A DNA stretch of 64,000 nt from Chitinophaga sp. LS1 (GTDB taxonomy: Bacteria; Bacteroidota; Bacteroidia; Chitinophagales; Chitinophagaceae). This document shows, in pieces, positions 51,926 through 61,262 of the stretch. A program made the translations under genes and the position numbers. The stretch covers positions 6,946,501-7,010,500 of the forward strand of contig NZ_CP128362.1 of NCBI RefSeq assembly GCF_034274695.1. The letters run 5' to 3'. Position 1 is the stretch's first letter. Each line of letters starts with the position of its first letter. Under the pieces are notes generated by a model that saw only the letters and a program-made list of their open reading frames with translations, was not told the origin of the DNA and ran no database searches.

Positions 51926-53467
51926 AAGAAAGAAACCATTCTGTTGGTTACCGTCATCGCTGCGGCCGTGATGGAACTAATCGATACCTCCATCGTCAAT
52001 GTCGCGCTCTCTCATATGAGCGGGAACCTGGGAGCTACGCTGGAAGATACTTCGTGGGTCATTACGGCTTATGCCATTGCGAATGTGATCATCATTCCTA
52101 TCACCAGTTTTTTAGTCTTAAAACTGGGCAGAAGGAATTACTATATCGGCTCTGTCATCGCCTTTACCTTCTTCTCTTTTATGTGCGGACAGGCGTCGAA
52201 TATCTGGACTCTCGTGGCTTTCCGTTTCCTGCAGGGTATAGGTGGCGGGGCATTGCTCTCCGTATCACAAGCCATCGTGTTTGAGATCTTTCCGAAAGAA
52301 AAACGGAATGTGGCCAGTGCGCTCTTTGGAATCGGCGTGTTTGTAGGCCCCACTATCGGGCCTACACTGGGCGGGTATATCACCGAGTTCTACGACTGGC
52401 CATGGATCTTTTATATCAACGTACCGATCGGTATAACTGTTGCGGTTATATGTTATATGCTATTAAAAGAACCACCTACCAAACAGGAAGCTGGAAAAGT
52501 AGACTGGCTGGGAATCTTCCTCTTAGCAATTGGCGTAGGATCTTTGCAAACAGTATTGGAAAGAGGCGAAACGGACGATTGGTTCGAAGCAAATTATATC
52601 ATCCTTTTAAGCGTGACCGCCTTCTTTGGATTATTACTTTTTATCTGGTGGGAACTCAAAACCAACAACCCGGTGGTGAACCTGAAAGTATTGAGGAGTA
52701 AGAACCTTACCTTAGCGGCTGTGCTTACTTTCATTTCAGGAGTCGGACTATTCAGTTCTGTATTTCTGACACCTGTTTTTGCGCAACGACTATTAGGATT
52801 CACGCCTACGCAAACAGGACTATTGTTGCTACCGGGTGCCTTATTAGCCATCGGCGGATTGATGATCTCTGCTACGCTGTTACAAAAAGGCGTTTCTCCT
52901 ATTGTGATGATTACAATCGGGATGTTGCTCTTTGTTCTCTTCAGCTGGCAGATGTCGCATTTAAGTCTGAATGCAAGTGCCAATCTGATCACGACCAGTT
53001 TGATATGGCGTGCCGTTGGACTGGCTGTAGTGACGGTGCCATTGACCACGTTGGCAGTGTCATCGCTGGAGCCACAGGATATTCCACAGGGAGCAGCGTT
53101 GAATAATATGATGCGGCAACTGGGCGGTAGTTTTGGGTTGGCGATGGTGAATACATACCTGACTAATAGAAATGCAGTACACAGAACCGATCTTGTTAGC
53201 AATATTACCGTTGATAATCCGGAGGCTGTAAAGAGAATATCAGATTATACGGGATATTTTATGCAACATGGGTTTGGGGTGTTGGAGGCAAAGCAGAAGG
53301 CATTAAAGGTGGTGGATGCTGTGATTACGAAACAGTCGAATCTGATGAGTTATGATGATGCTTACCTGATGGTAGGAATAGTGTTTTTGTTTGCATTGCC
53401 ATTGTTGTTACTGGCCAGGAAGCGGAAGGTGGGGATGCAGGTGAAGGTGGTGCTGTCGGATCATTGA
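51923..53467 (+). CDS. DHA2-family MFS multidrug exporter (EmrB/QacA type)
   Basis: A 514-residue, 14-helix major facilitator. Family motifs: 'MELIDTSIVNVALSHMSGNL' (motif D1), 'GRRNYYIGS' (motif A region), 'RFLQGIGGGALLSVSQAI' (motif B), 'GIGVFVGPTIGPTLGGYITE' (motif C) and 'FYINVPIGI'. It exports drugs by proton antiport in the inner membrane. No HlyD-type adaptor is adjacent, so it may work alone. The ATG sits in operator O3. Strong G-ending codons mark the last ~60 codons. Confidence 0.93.
   Translation: MKKETILLVTVIAAAVMELIDTSIVNVALSHMSGNLGATLEDTSWVITAYAIANVIIIPITSFLVLKLGRRNYYIGSVIAFTFFSFMCGQASNIWTLVAFRFLQGIGGGALLSVSQAIVFEIFPKEKRNVASALFGIGVFVGPTIGPTLGGYITEFYDWPWIFYINVPIGITVAVICYMLLKEPPTKQEAGKVDWLGIFLLAIGVGSLQTVLERGETDDWFEANYIILLSVTAFFGLLLFIWWELKTNNPVVNLKVLRSKNLTLAAVLTFISGVGLFSSVFLTPVFAQRLLGFTPTQTGLLLLPGALLAIGGLMISATLLQKGVSPIVMITIGMLLFVLFSWQMSHLSLNASANLITTSLIWRAVGLAVVTVPLTTLAVSSLEPQDIPQGAALNNMMRQLGGSFGLAMVNTYLTNRNAVHRTDLVSNITVDNPEAVKRISDYTGYFMQHGFGVLEAKQKALKVVDAVITKQSNLMSYDDAYLMVGIVFLFALPLLLLARKRKVGMQVKVVLSDH
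52422..52435 (+). promoter_or_regulatory. Fourth TetR-type palindrome inside the MFS coding sequence
   Basis: TACCGATCGGTATA, identical to the O2/O3 core, lies in the codons for Val-Pro-Ile-Gly-Ile of the conserved NVPIG motif. The codons alone can explain it, but the exact 12-nt core match is notable. Confidence 0.4.
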
Positions 53468-53495
53468 TGAATATGTCTTACATTTAGGTTGCACC

Positions 53496-54137
53496 ATGCA
53501 ACAGACTAAAAACAATTACGACATCGTCGCCTCGCAATATGACTGGCTGAGCAAAGTGGTATTTTACCGCTCGCTGGAAAATGCACAGGTGAGTTTATTG
53601 AAATACATCCCAGCCGGTAGCCAGGTCCTCATCGTAGGCGGGGGTACCGGCTGGATTTTAGAAAGACTGGCGCAATTACACCACAATGGGTTACGCATCA
53701 CCTATGTGGAGCTATCGGGGAATATGATCACCCTTTCTCAAAAGCGCGACTATAAAGAAAATACAGTTGATTTTGTCAACCTCCCTATCGAAGATTTTAC
53801 CCCCGACCTTGACTACGATGTCATCATAACCCCTTTCTTATTTGACAATTTCGTCCCTGAACGGGCACAATCTGTCTTCTGGCAGTTACATAATTCTTTG
53901 AAAAAAGACGGTTTGTGGTTATTCGCAGATTTCTATTATGACAAAGAAAAAAGCCGTTGGTGGCATAAATTGCTACTAAAAATCATGTATTCCTTCTTCA
54001 GATTGTTCTGCAATATAGAAGCAAACTCCCTCTTTAACATGGCTACTTGCTTTGAACAGGGAAAATACGAGGTACTTCATAAGCGTTTCTTCTATTTTGA
54101 CTTCATTCAGTCAATTGCTTATAGAAAACCGGTATAA
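53496..54137 (+). CDS. Class I SAM-dependent methyltransferase
   Basis: A 213-residue protein. Motif I is 'QVLIVGGGTGWILERLAQL' (GxGxG), the acidic residue after strand 2 is in 'ITYVELSGNMITLSQ', and motif IV is 'DYDVIITPFLFDNF'. The C-terminal helices look membrane-peripheral ('WWHKLLLKIMYSFFRLFCNI'). The acceptor is unknown. It lies 28 nt after the MFS gene in the same direction, so read-through is possible, and 19 nt before the sigma gene start. Confidence 0.85.
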   Translation: MQQTKNNYDIVASQYDWLSKVVFYRSLENAQVSLLKYIPAGSQVLIVGGGTGWILERLAQLHHNGLRITYVELSGNMITLSQKRDYKENTVDFVNLPIEDFTPDLDYDVIITPFLFDNFVPERAQSVFWQLHNSLKKDGLWLFADFYYDKEKSRWWHKLLLKIMYSFFRLFCNIEANSLFNMATCFEQGKYEVLHKRFFYFDFIQSIAYRKPV

Positions 54138-54156
54138 TTACTATTTTAGTCCCCTG

Positions 54157-54738
54157 ATGTACGCAGCTGAAAATTCTCTCTTACTCCGTGTAGCCAATGG
54201 TGACCAAAAGGCTTTTCGTATGCTTTTTGACCAATATTGGGATGGCATGTATGCCAATGCGTTGCATTTTACAAAATCGCCGGAATTAGCCCAGGACCTT
54301 GCACAGGAGATATTTACTAAGGTGTGGGTCATGCGCGATAAACTTCCCGGAATTGAGCGATTCGATGCCTGGCTGTACAAGGTAGCGAAAAATATGATCC
54401 TGGATGAGCTGCGCCGGTTACAACAAAGTCCGGATTATGCTGAGTTTATAGATGCCTATTTTCTGGCTGGCGATCAGGATGCACACCAACCGGCAACGAC
54501 AAAAGACATTGAGAAACAACTACATGCAGCTATAGATCAATTACCCGCGCAAATGCAGACTGCTTTTAAACTGAGCAGGTTTGAGGGACTTACCCACGAC
54601 CAGATTGCACAAAGGATGAACATATCCAAAGTAACCTCCCAGAATTACATAGCACGATCACTGGTAGCTATCAAAAAATACCTTGCAGGGAAGCAAATTG
54701 AATTGGGACTGCTTTTACTTTTAATGATAAGGAACTAG
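54157..54738 (+). CDS. ECF sigma factor of the second SusC/SusD locus
   Basis: A 193-residue sigma-70 factor starting at 54157 ('MYAAENSLLLRVANGDQKAF'); the longer frame overlaps the methyltransferase gene. Region 2 is 'PELAQDLAQEIFTKVWVMRD' and region 4 is 'LSRFEGLTHDQIAQRMNISK', then 'VTSQNYIARSL'. The hydrophobic C-terminal tail 'GLLLLLMIRN' is common in this subgroup. It is followed after 80 nt by its FecR partner. Confidence 0.9.
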   Translation: MYAAENSLLLRVANGDQKAFRMLFDQYWDGMYANALHFTKSPELAQDLAQEIFTKVWVMRDKLPGIERFDAWLYKVAKNMILDELRRLQQSPDYAEFIDAYFLAGDQDAHQPATTKDIEKQLHAAIDQLPAQMQTAFKLSRFEGLTHDQIAQRMNISKVTSQNYIARSLVAIKKYLAGKQIELGLLLLLMIRN

Positions 54739-54818
54739 TATATAACTAGTTATAATTTTTCTGAAAAAATTTTCCTCACCGACGGATTACCCCGTCCATT
54801 TTTTTCGTCTTTATACAT

Positions 54819-55955
54819 ATGAAGGAATTATTGGAAAAATTCTTGTCCGACAGCATGACCAAAGAAGAACAGGAGGAATTCCGGGCTTTACTTGCCCGCG
54901 AAGACCTGCGTGAAGAGTGGGCTGCGTACATTGAAAAGATCCTCGCAGAGAAACGTTACGATGATGCGCCAGTCGCTGACCGTAATGCCATCTTTCAGCA
55001 AATGATGTCCAAATCACCTGTTTATCCATATCCTATATCAACTTTGCACAGGTACGGCTGGTGGGCCGCTGCGGCGGTCCTCCTGCTCCTGTTGGGGGCA
55101 GGCACTTTGTGGTTGCAGAAACCTGTGCCTCCACCGGCAAATCTGGTTGTTGCGGATGTTGCACCAGGTACTACAAAAGCAGTGCTTACGCTGGCAAACG
55201 GGCAAACGGTGCCATTGGATAGTGCCGGCGTAGGATCATGGATGCAGGGCAATACCAGTGTGCATCAATCTGGTGGATTGCTGGCCTATTCGGGCGCTGC
55301 TACCTATAATGCGATAAGTTATAATACCCTGACCACTCCCCGCGGAGGTACTTTCAGGGTGACCCTGCCAGATGGCAGTAATGTATGGCTGAATGCTGCT
55401 TCTTCGCTGCGTTATCCTACTTCTTTCAAAAGCTCATCGGAACGACTCGTAGAAGTACAGGGCGAAGCTTATTTTGAAATCGCACAAAATGCGCAACAAC
55501 CTTTTAAAGTAAAGGTCAATGATCAAACCACGATTGTCGTACTCGGTACAAGTTTTAACATAAATGCCTATGCCAATGAAGGTGGTATTGCCACTACATT
55601 GTTTACCGGCGCTGTTCGTATGAACCACGGGAATGAGCAGGCTACACTGCATCCCGGGCAGCAGGCGCGCACGGGGCTGACAACTATTGAGACGATTCAG
55701 AATGTAGATACCGCACAGGTACTGGCATGGAAAAACGGGCTCTTTGATTTCCATAATGCCACGCTGCCGGAGGTAATGAGACAATTGACAAGGTGGTATG
55801 ATATTGACGTCGTATATGAAGGGAATATACCAGCCATCACGTTTGATGGGAAGATGGATAGACATTTACAATTATCTCAAATTATCAAAATCTTTTCTTA
55901 CATGAAGTTGAATTGTAGGCTGGAAGGTAATAAGCGCCTGGTAGTACTGCCATAA
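54819..55955 (+). CDS. FecR-family anti-sigma factor (locus 2)
   Basis: A 378-residue regulator: cytoplasmic N-terminus ('LLEKFLSDSMTKEEQEEFRA'), TM helix at ~77-97 ('GWWAAAAVLLLLLGAGTLWL'), FecR domain ('TPRGGTFRVTLPDGSNVWLN', 'GEAYFEIAQNAQQPFKVKVN') and C-terminal DUF4974 domain ('LPEVMRQLTRWYDIDVVYEG'). Same length and plan as the FecR at 27169-28305. Co-directional with sigma, the usual order. Confidence 0.93.
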   Translation: MKELLEKFLSDSMTKEEQEEFRALLAREDLREEWAAYIEKILAEKRYDDAPVADRNAIFQQMMSKSPVYPYPISTLHRYGWWAAAAVLLLLLGAGTLWLQKPVPPPANLVVADVAPGTTKAVLTLANGQTVPLDSAGVGSWMQGNTSVHQSGGLLAYSGAATYNAISYNTLTTPRGGTFRVTLPDGSNVWLNAASSLRYPTSFKSSSERLVEVQGEAYFEIAQNAQQPFKVKVNDQTTIVVLGTSFNINAYANEGGIATTLFTGAVRMNHGNEQATLHPGQQARTGLTTIETIQNVDTAQVLAWKNGLFDFHNATLPEVMRQLTRWYDIDVVYEGNIPAITFDGKMDRHLQLSQIIKIFSYMKLNCRLEGNKRLVVLP

Positions 55956-56352
55956 TTTTCTCAGAAATTTCTTTCATTATTTGCCTGAAGCGGCTGACTA
56001 AAGCTCCAGGGTGGAACACCTGTGCCTGAAAAAAAGTTACGGACTGCAATTCGTAAAGGGTATGGACTATAATTACTATGGTGGAAGAAACCGCCACGGA
56101 CTGTAATTCGTAGCGCATAAATCAATAGTGCTTTATTTCCAAATGCATACTATGCCTGAAGCAACCGCCACGGACTGCAATCCCTGACAGCATCATCCGG
56201 CATAGCCTTAAAATTCTGAATGTACACGCTGCCACACAAAAAACCGCTACAGACTGCAATCCGTAGCGGCATAAATCAGTATGGCCTTTTAATTCTGAAT
56301 GTATCCCGACTAAAAGAAACATTTCATTAATCAACCAAACCTCTTCAAATTT
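55956..56352 (+). repeat. Intergenic array of imperfect hairpin-forming repeats upstream of SusC
   Basis: About 400 nt without a gene. A core like CCGCyACGGACTGCAATyCG occurs at 56037-56056, 56091-56116, 56165-56191 and 56244-56269. Several copies can fold (CCGCTAC/GTAGCGG in the last). Longer similarity between units (ATAAATCArTA, ATTCTGAATGTA) makes them degenerate tandem units of roughly 57-80 nt. The array lies between FecR and SusC and should be transcribed with them. Confidence 0.75.
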
Positions 56353-59300
56353 ATGCAATTCGTTGCTTATTACGAAGCCCTGCGTGAACCAGGGCCCTGG
56401 ACCAAAATCTTTCGCACTATGCGATTCATCGCCTACTTATTGTTCGTATGCTGCCTGCATGTCAGCGCCAAAAGCGTTTCGCAGTCCATCACCTTCACCG
56501 GCCGCAATGTGCCAATGAAAACAGTACTGGACGCTATCGAAAAGCAAACCGGGTACGTCTGTTTCTCTAACGGCAGTGTACTCGCCAACGCAAAACCAGT
56601 GAATGTAGATGCAAAACATCTCGACCTTTCCGTATTCCTGGATCTGGTACTCCATGACCAACCACTGGAATATACGATTGAAAGCAAAACGATTATCATC
56701 AGGAAGAAAACACCCCTCCCGTACGCCCTCCCTGTCATGGATGCACAACCCCTGACCATCAAGGTCACGGGTATCATCACAGATGATAAAGGCGTAGCCC
56801 TCCCAGGTGTATCAGTAAGAGTCAAAAACAGCAAAGACGGCACTGTGACAGATGCCCATGGCCTATACTCCCTCGAAAATGTGGATGAAAATGCACTACT
56901 CGTTTTTACCTTCATCGGTTACACAACGCAGGAAATCCCCGTTAGAGGAAAACGTATTATCTCCATCAGTCTCACCCCAGCTTTGAACAAACTGGATGAG
57001 ACAGTCGTGCAGGCTTATGGCGCTACTTCCAAACGCTACAACACGGGCAATATCGACAAGGTCTCTGCCGAAGAACTCATGCTTCAGCCCGTAGAAAACC
57101 CGCTGGCAGCGCTGGAAGGCAGGGTACCCGGTATGATCGTCACCCAAAGTTCCGGTATTCCTGGTTCTACTTTCAAAGTGGAGATCAGGGGTCGCATGGC
57201 ATTTGACAAAAACCTCTCTGACGACCAACCTCTCTTCATTGTAGATGGTGTACCTATGGCGGCCAATAATGGCAAGATCAATAAACTCACTTCTGCTGCA
57301 GGTGTACTGCTAAACTCTGGTATCAGCCCTTTCAACAGTATCAATATGAACGATATCGCCAGCATTGAAGTACTGAAAGATGCTGATGCGACCGCTATCT
57401 ATGGCAGTCGTGGTGCGAATGGCGTAATATTGATCACCACCAAAAGAGGGAAACCCGGAAAAACCAGACTGGACGTAGGTCTGAGTCATGGTATCAGCAA
57501 GGTAACCCGCACCGTACCCATGATGAATACACAGGAATACCTGCAAATGCGTCGTGAGGCATTCACCAACTCCAACACCGCCATGACGAATGCCAATGCC
57601 TATGACCTGCTCGCTTATGATACCACCCGATATACTGACCTGACTAAACTCTTCATTGGCAATACCGCTACAACAACGGATGCACAGGCTTCTATAGCAG
57701 GTGGTACTGTCAATACACAATACATCCTTGGCACCGGGTATCATTACCAGACCACCGTATACCCCGGCGATAGCCACGAGCAAAGAGGTTCTATGCACAT
57801 TGGCATCACCAGCAGATCTGATGATAAAAGGTTCAACCTGAACTTTAGTGGCGGTTATTCTGTAGACCAGAATAATATCCCTGCCACTGATATCTCCTCT
57901 GTGATGCAGTTGCCGCCCAACTTCCAGATCTATGATTCACTGGGGAATTATGCATGGAATGAAGGAGGGATCACCGCGAAAGATAATCCGCTGGCTTTGT
58001 ACCTGAACCAAAATTACCGCATCAATACCAGCAATCTGCAAGGGAATTTATTGTTAGGCTATAGAATCCTGCCTAACTTAGAACTCCGCACCAGCCTGGG
58101 TTACAACAGCACCATTGCCGATGAGCAAAAGAAACTGCCACGTGCTGCACAGAACCCATCCAAAGGTTCGGCTACCGGCTCATTACAGTTAGGTAATAAT
58201 CAGTTTAAGAGCTGGATTGTAGAACCACAGATTGAATACAACACGCATATCTCCAAAGGGAAACTTACTTTATTGGGCGGCGCCACCTTCAATGCGATCA
58301 GGAATAATAGTTTAATGATTATTGCGACTGGCTATACCAGCGATGAGTTATTAGGCTCACTGGCAGCAGCAGGTACCAACAGCATTTCCACTACCAATAG
58401 TAATAACGACTACCGCTACCAGGCTTTCTTTGCAAGGGCCAATTACAATTATGACAACAAGTACCTGATCAACTTTACAGGTAGAAGAGATGGTTCCAGC
58501 CGCTTTGGTCCACAATATCGCTTTTCGAATTTTGGATCATTGGCAGGTGCCTGGTTATTTACCAATGAACAATTCCTTTCTAAACAGCAAGTACTGAGTT
58601 ATGGTAAGATCAGGGCCAGTTATGGATTGACGGGCAATGATAAAATTGGTGATTATAAATACCTGGATAGCTGGAAAGCGACGAGCTATAACTATACTGA
58701 TTCGGCATCCCTCTACCCTACTATCCTGTATAATCCCAATCTCCACTGGGAAAAGAATATCAAGACGGAAGTGGCGATGGAATTGGGTTTCCTGAAGGAT
58801 AAGCTGCTGACTACTGTTGCCCTGTACCGCAATATATCTTCCGATCCGCTGGTGGGGTATCCCTTACCCTATGCAACAGGATTCTCATCGATTACGGCGA
58901 ATCTGAATGGGGTATTGATTGAAAACAGGGGCATTGAAATCTCTATCAATACTACGAATGTTCAAACAAAAACATTTAGCTGGAATAGTTATCTGAATGT
59001 GACAATTCCGCAGAACAGGCTTGTTAAATATCCGAATCTGGCTACCTCTACTTATGCAAATCAGTATAAGTTGGGCGAGTCGTTGAATCTGATTTACGGT
59101 AGTGTTTATACAGGTCTTGATTCCAATGGTTTGTACAGCATCAAAGATGTAAATAAAGATGGATTGGGAAATGCCAGTGATTATGGAGTACATGGAAAAA
59201 CGGATCAGCGGTTGTATGGCGGCCTGTCTAATACTTTTTCGTACAAAGGATTTCAGCTGGATTTCCTGTTTCAGTTTGTAAAACAGACAGGCATGAATTT

Positions 59301-59694
59301 CAGATCGAATGGATTGTATAACCCTCCCGGTACGATGTACAACCAGCCTAAATTATTGCTGGATCGCTGGCAGAAACCCGGGGATCAAAGTGCGAATCAG
59401 AAGTATACTTTATCCGCAGGGTCAATTACGGGAACGAGTGGATATTATGCGATGATGTTCTCAGATTACAGGTATGGCGACGCTTCTTATATCCGGTTGA
59501 AGAATGTGTCCCTGGCATATACCATTCCGCAGGAGGTGCTCAAAAGGCTACGTATTCTTTCCTGCAGGGTATATGTGCAGGCGCAGAATCTGCTGACGAT
59601 TACTGGTTATCAGGGAGGCGATCCGGAAACACAGAATTATTTGTACATGCCCCCGTTGAGGACGATTGTGGGTGGAATACAACTGAATCTCTGA
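56353..59694 (+). CDS. SusC/RagA TonB-dependent outer-membrane transporter (locus 2)
   Basis: A 1113-residue transporter. The start at 56353 gives a long leader ('MQFVAYYEALREPGPWTKIF') before the hydrophobic signal 'MRFIAYLLFVCCLHVSAKS', as often seen in Chitinophaga-type SusC proteins; 56419 is an alternative start. The STN domain is 'MKTVLDAIEKQTGYVCFSNG', the carboxypeptidase-like domain 'VTGIITDDKGVALPGVSVRV', then the TonB plug with 'PLFIVDGVPMA' and 'IEVLKDADATAIYGSRGANG', and a barrel ending 'PPLRTIVGGIQLNL'. The nutrient is unknown, and no CAZyme gene accompanies it. Confidence 0.95.
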   Translation: MQFVAYYEALREPGPWTKIFRTMRFIAYLLFVCCLHVSAKSVSQSITFTGRNVPMKTVLDAIEKQTGYVCFSNGSVLANAKPVNVDAKHLDLSVFLDLVLHDQPLEYTIESKTIIIRKKTPLPYALPVMDAQPLTIKVTGIITDDKGVALPGVSVRVKNSKDGTVTDAHGLYSLENVDENALLVFTFIGYTTQEIPVRGKRIISISLTPALNKLDETVVQAYGATSKRYNTGNIDKVSAEELMLQPVENPLAALEGRVPGMIVTQSSGIPGSTFKVEIRGRMAFDKNLSDDQPLFIVDGVPMAANNGKINKLTSAAGVLLNSGISPFNSINMNDIASIEVLKDADATAIYGSRGANGVILITTKRGKPGKTRLDVGLSHGISKVTRTVPMMNTQEYLQMRREAFTNSNTAMTNANAYDLLAYDTTRYTDLTKLFIGNTATTTDAQASIAGGTVNTQYILGTGYHYQTTVYPGDSHEQRGSMHIGITSRSDDKRFNLNFSGGYSVDQNNIPATDISSVMQLPPNFQIYDSLGNYAWNEGGITAKDNPLALYLNQNYRINTSNLQGNLLLGYRILPNLELRTSLGYNSTIADEQKKLPRAAQNPSKGSATGSLQLGNNQFKSWIVEPQIEYNTHISKGKLTLLGGATFNAIRNNSLMIIATGYTSDELLGSLAAAGTNSISTTNSNNDYRYQAFFARANYNYDNKYLINFTGRRDGSSRFGPQYRFSNFGSLAGAWLFTNEQFLSKQQVLSYGKIRASYGLTGNDKIGDYKYLDSWKATSYNYTDSASLYPTILYNPNLHWEKNIKTEVAMELGFLKDKLLTTVALYRNISSDPLVGYPLPYATGFSSITANLNGVLIENRGIEISINTTNVQTKTFSWNSYLNVTIPQNRLVKYPNLATSTYANQYKLGESLNLIYGSVYTGLDSNGLYSIKDVNKDGLGNASDYGVHGKTDQRLYGGLSNTFSYKGFQLDFLFQFVKQTGMNFRSNGLYNPPGTMYNQPKLLLDRWQKPGDQSANQKYTLSAGSITGTSGYYAMMFSDYRYGDASYIRLKNVSLAYTIPQEVLKRLRILSCRVYVQAQNLLTITGYQGGDPETQNYLYMPPLRTIVGGIQLNL

Positions 59695-59764
59695 TCTGTG
59701 AAAAATTGATAAGATCCTTTACATGCCGCCATTAGTAATTCTCCAGGCTTAAAAACTAAATTAC

Positions 59765-61120
59765 ATGTTCCGTCGATATTTATTTTTAATCACACTTACA
59801 CTCGCTGGTTGTACCAAATTCGTAGAAGTAGCGGAGCCAATAGACCAGATCCCATCCAATGTGGTATTTGATGACGACACCAAAGCTGCTGCTGCCGTAA
59901 GAGGCTTGTACAGTGTAATGATTTCCGCCTTATACGCACCATTTGGGGGGAGCCTGAGCGTATGCCCGGGATTGGCTTCTGATGAACTCATTACCACGTC
60001 TACCCTGGTCGATTTTACAGACTTCCAGAATAATGCCATCAGCACTTCCAATTCTAAAAGCGGTTCCAGCATTTGGGGGAATTTATACACCACCATTTAT
60101 CAGGCAAATGCCGTTCTGCAGGGATTGGAGAATTCTCCCAATGTAACACCTGCAGCGAAGTTATGGATTGGCGGCGAAGCACACTTTTGCCGTGCATTGT
60201 ATTATTTCTATTTAGTGAATTTGTATGGACCTGTGCCTATGCCACTGACCACTGATTATACCACGAATACTTACCTGCCCCGCACTTCCATAGATTCTGT
60301 TTATAATTTAATCATTTCCGATTTACAAACAGCGCAAGGTAGTCTGGATAATAATTACACGGCCACTGGCAATAGAGTAAGACCCAATAAATGGGCGGCC
60401 ACTGCCTTATTAGCCCGCGTGTACCTGTATCGCCAGCAATGGCAGGCAGCGATTGAACAATCTACTGCGGTGATCAACTCCGGCTATTATGCATTAGAGC
60501 CACTGAACAATGTATTTCTCAATGCCGGCAAGGAGAATATTTTACAACTCGTATCGCCGGGTACCAACCTGTATACATGGGATGCTTACGTATTTGTGAA
60601 CCTGAAAGCACACCTCGCTTCTAACTCGCTCCTGAACAGTTTCGAAGAAGGTGATAACAGGAAAACAAGCTGGCTCTCGAAAGTGACGATTAGTAATGCC
60701 ACCTACTATGCACCTTATAAGTACAAAGTATCTCTCGGAACCGGTACTGCAAAAACAGAAAATACCACCTTATTAAGATTGGGTGAACAATACCTGATCC
60801 GTGCCGAAGCTTATGCCCATGCAGGAAATATCGCATCCGCCAGCGCTGATTTAGATTCAATCAGGCACAGAGCTGGCCTGCCACTCATGATGGAAGGTAT
60901 TACACAACAGGCATTATTAGACACCATTCTGCACGAAAGAAGGATTGAATTATTCTCAGAACTGGGCCACAGATGGTTGGATGTAAAAAGAAGCGGAAAA
61001 GCAGATGCGATCTTCGGTGCAGTGAAATCAGGCTGGACATCGACGGATATCTTATTTCCTCTTCCATTGACTGATATACAGCGTGATCCGAATTTAACTC
61101 AAAACGAAGGTTATAATTAA
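59765..61120 (+). CDS. SusD/RagB-family lipoprotein (locus 2)
   Basis: A 451-residue lipoprotein: 'MFRRYLFLITLTLAGCTKFV', lipobox Cys16. SusD signatures are 'FCRALYYFYLVNLYGPVPMP', 'RLGEQYLIRAEAYAHAGNIA' and 'ILHERRIELFSELGHRWLDV', with the C-terminus 'DIQRDPNLTQNEGYN'. At 451 residues it is of the shorter type compared with the 646-residue SusD of locus 1. It starts 70 nt after SusC. Its 3' end is copied twice in the following intergenic DNA. Confidence 0.95.
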   Translation: MFRRYLFLITLTLAGCTKFVEVAEPIDQIPSNVVFDDDTKAAAAVRGLYSVMISALYAPFGGSLSVCPGLASDELITTSTLVDFTDFQNNAISTSNSKSGSSIWGNLYTTIYQANAVLQGLENSPNVTPAAKLWIGGEAHFCRALYYFYLVNLYGPVPMPLTTDYTTNTYLPRTSIDSVYNLIISDLQTAQGSLDNNYTATGNRVRPNKWAATALLARVYLYRQQWQAAIEQSTAVINSGYYALEPLNNVFLNAGKENILQLVSPGTNLYTWDAYVFVNLKAHLASNSLLNSFEEGDNRKTSWLSKVTISNATYYAPYKYKVSLGTGTAKTENTTLLRLGEQYLIRAEAYAHAGNIASASADLDSIRHRAGLPLMMEGITQQALLDTILHERRIELFSELGHRWLDVKRSGKADAIFGAVKSGWTSTDILFPLPLTDIQRDPNLTQNEGYN

Positions 61121-61245
61121 AAAATCATTCTGCCGTCTGTAAAGATCCACTGTGATTCGAACTTAAATCCAAACAAAGGGTATGATTACACTATTCCCTA
61201 TCACCCTGCGTGATCCGAATTTAACTCAAAACGAAGGTTATAATT
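61081..61245 (+). repeat. Three copies of the SusD gene 3' end
   Basis: Copy 1 (61081-61118) is the coding end of SusD (RDPNLTQNEGYN). Copy 3 (61208-61245) is a perfect 38-nt repeat of it in non-coding DNA. Copy 2 (about 61151-61187) is degenerate but readable as DSNLNPNKGYDY. The perfect copy must be recent or maintained. Confidence 0.9.
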
Positions 61246-61262
61246 TAACAAAAGCTACTACC

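Noticed and set aside
61182..61262. N-terminal extension of the TlpA-like protein
   Set aside because: It is made of the copied SusD 3' end and would place the signal peptide at residue 28; the ATG at 61263 gives a clean signal peptide.
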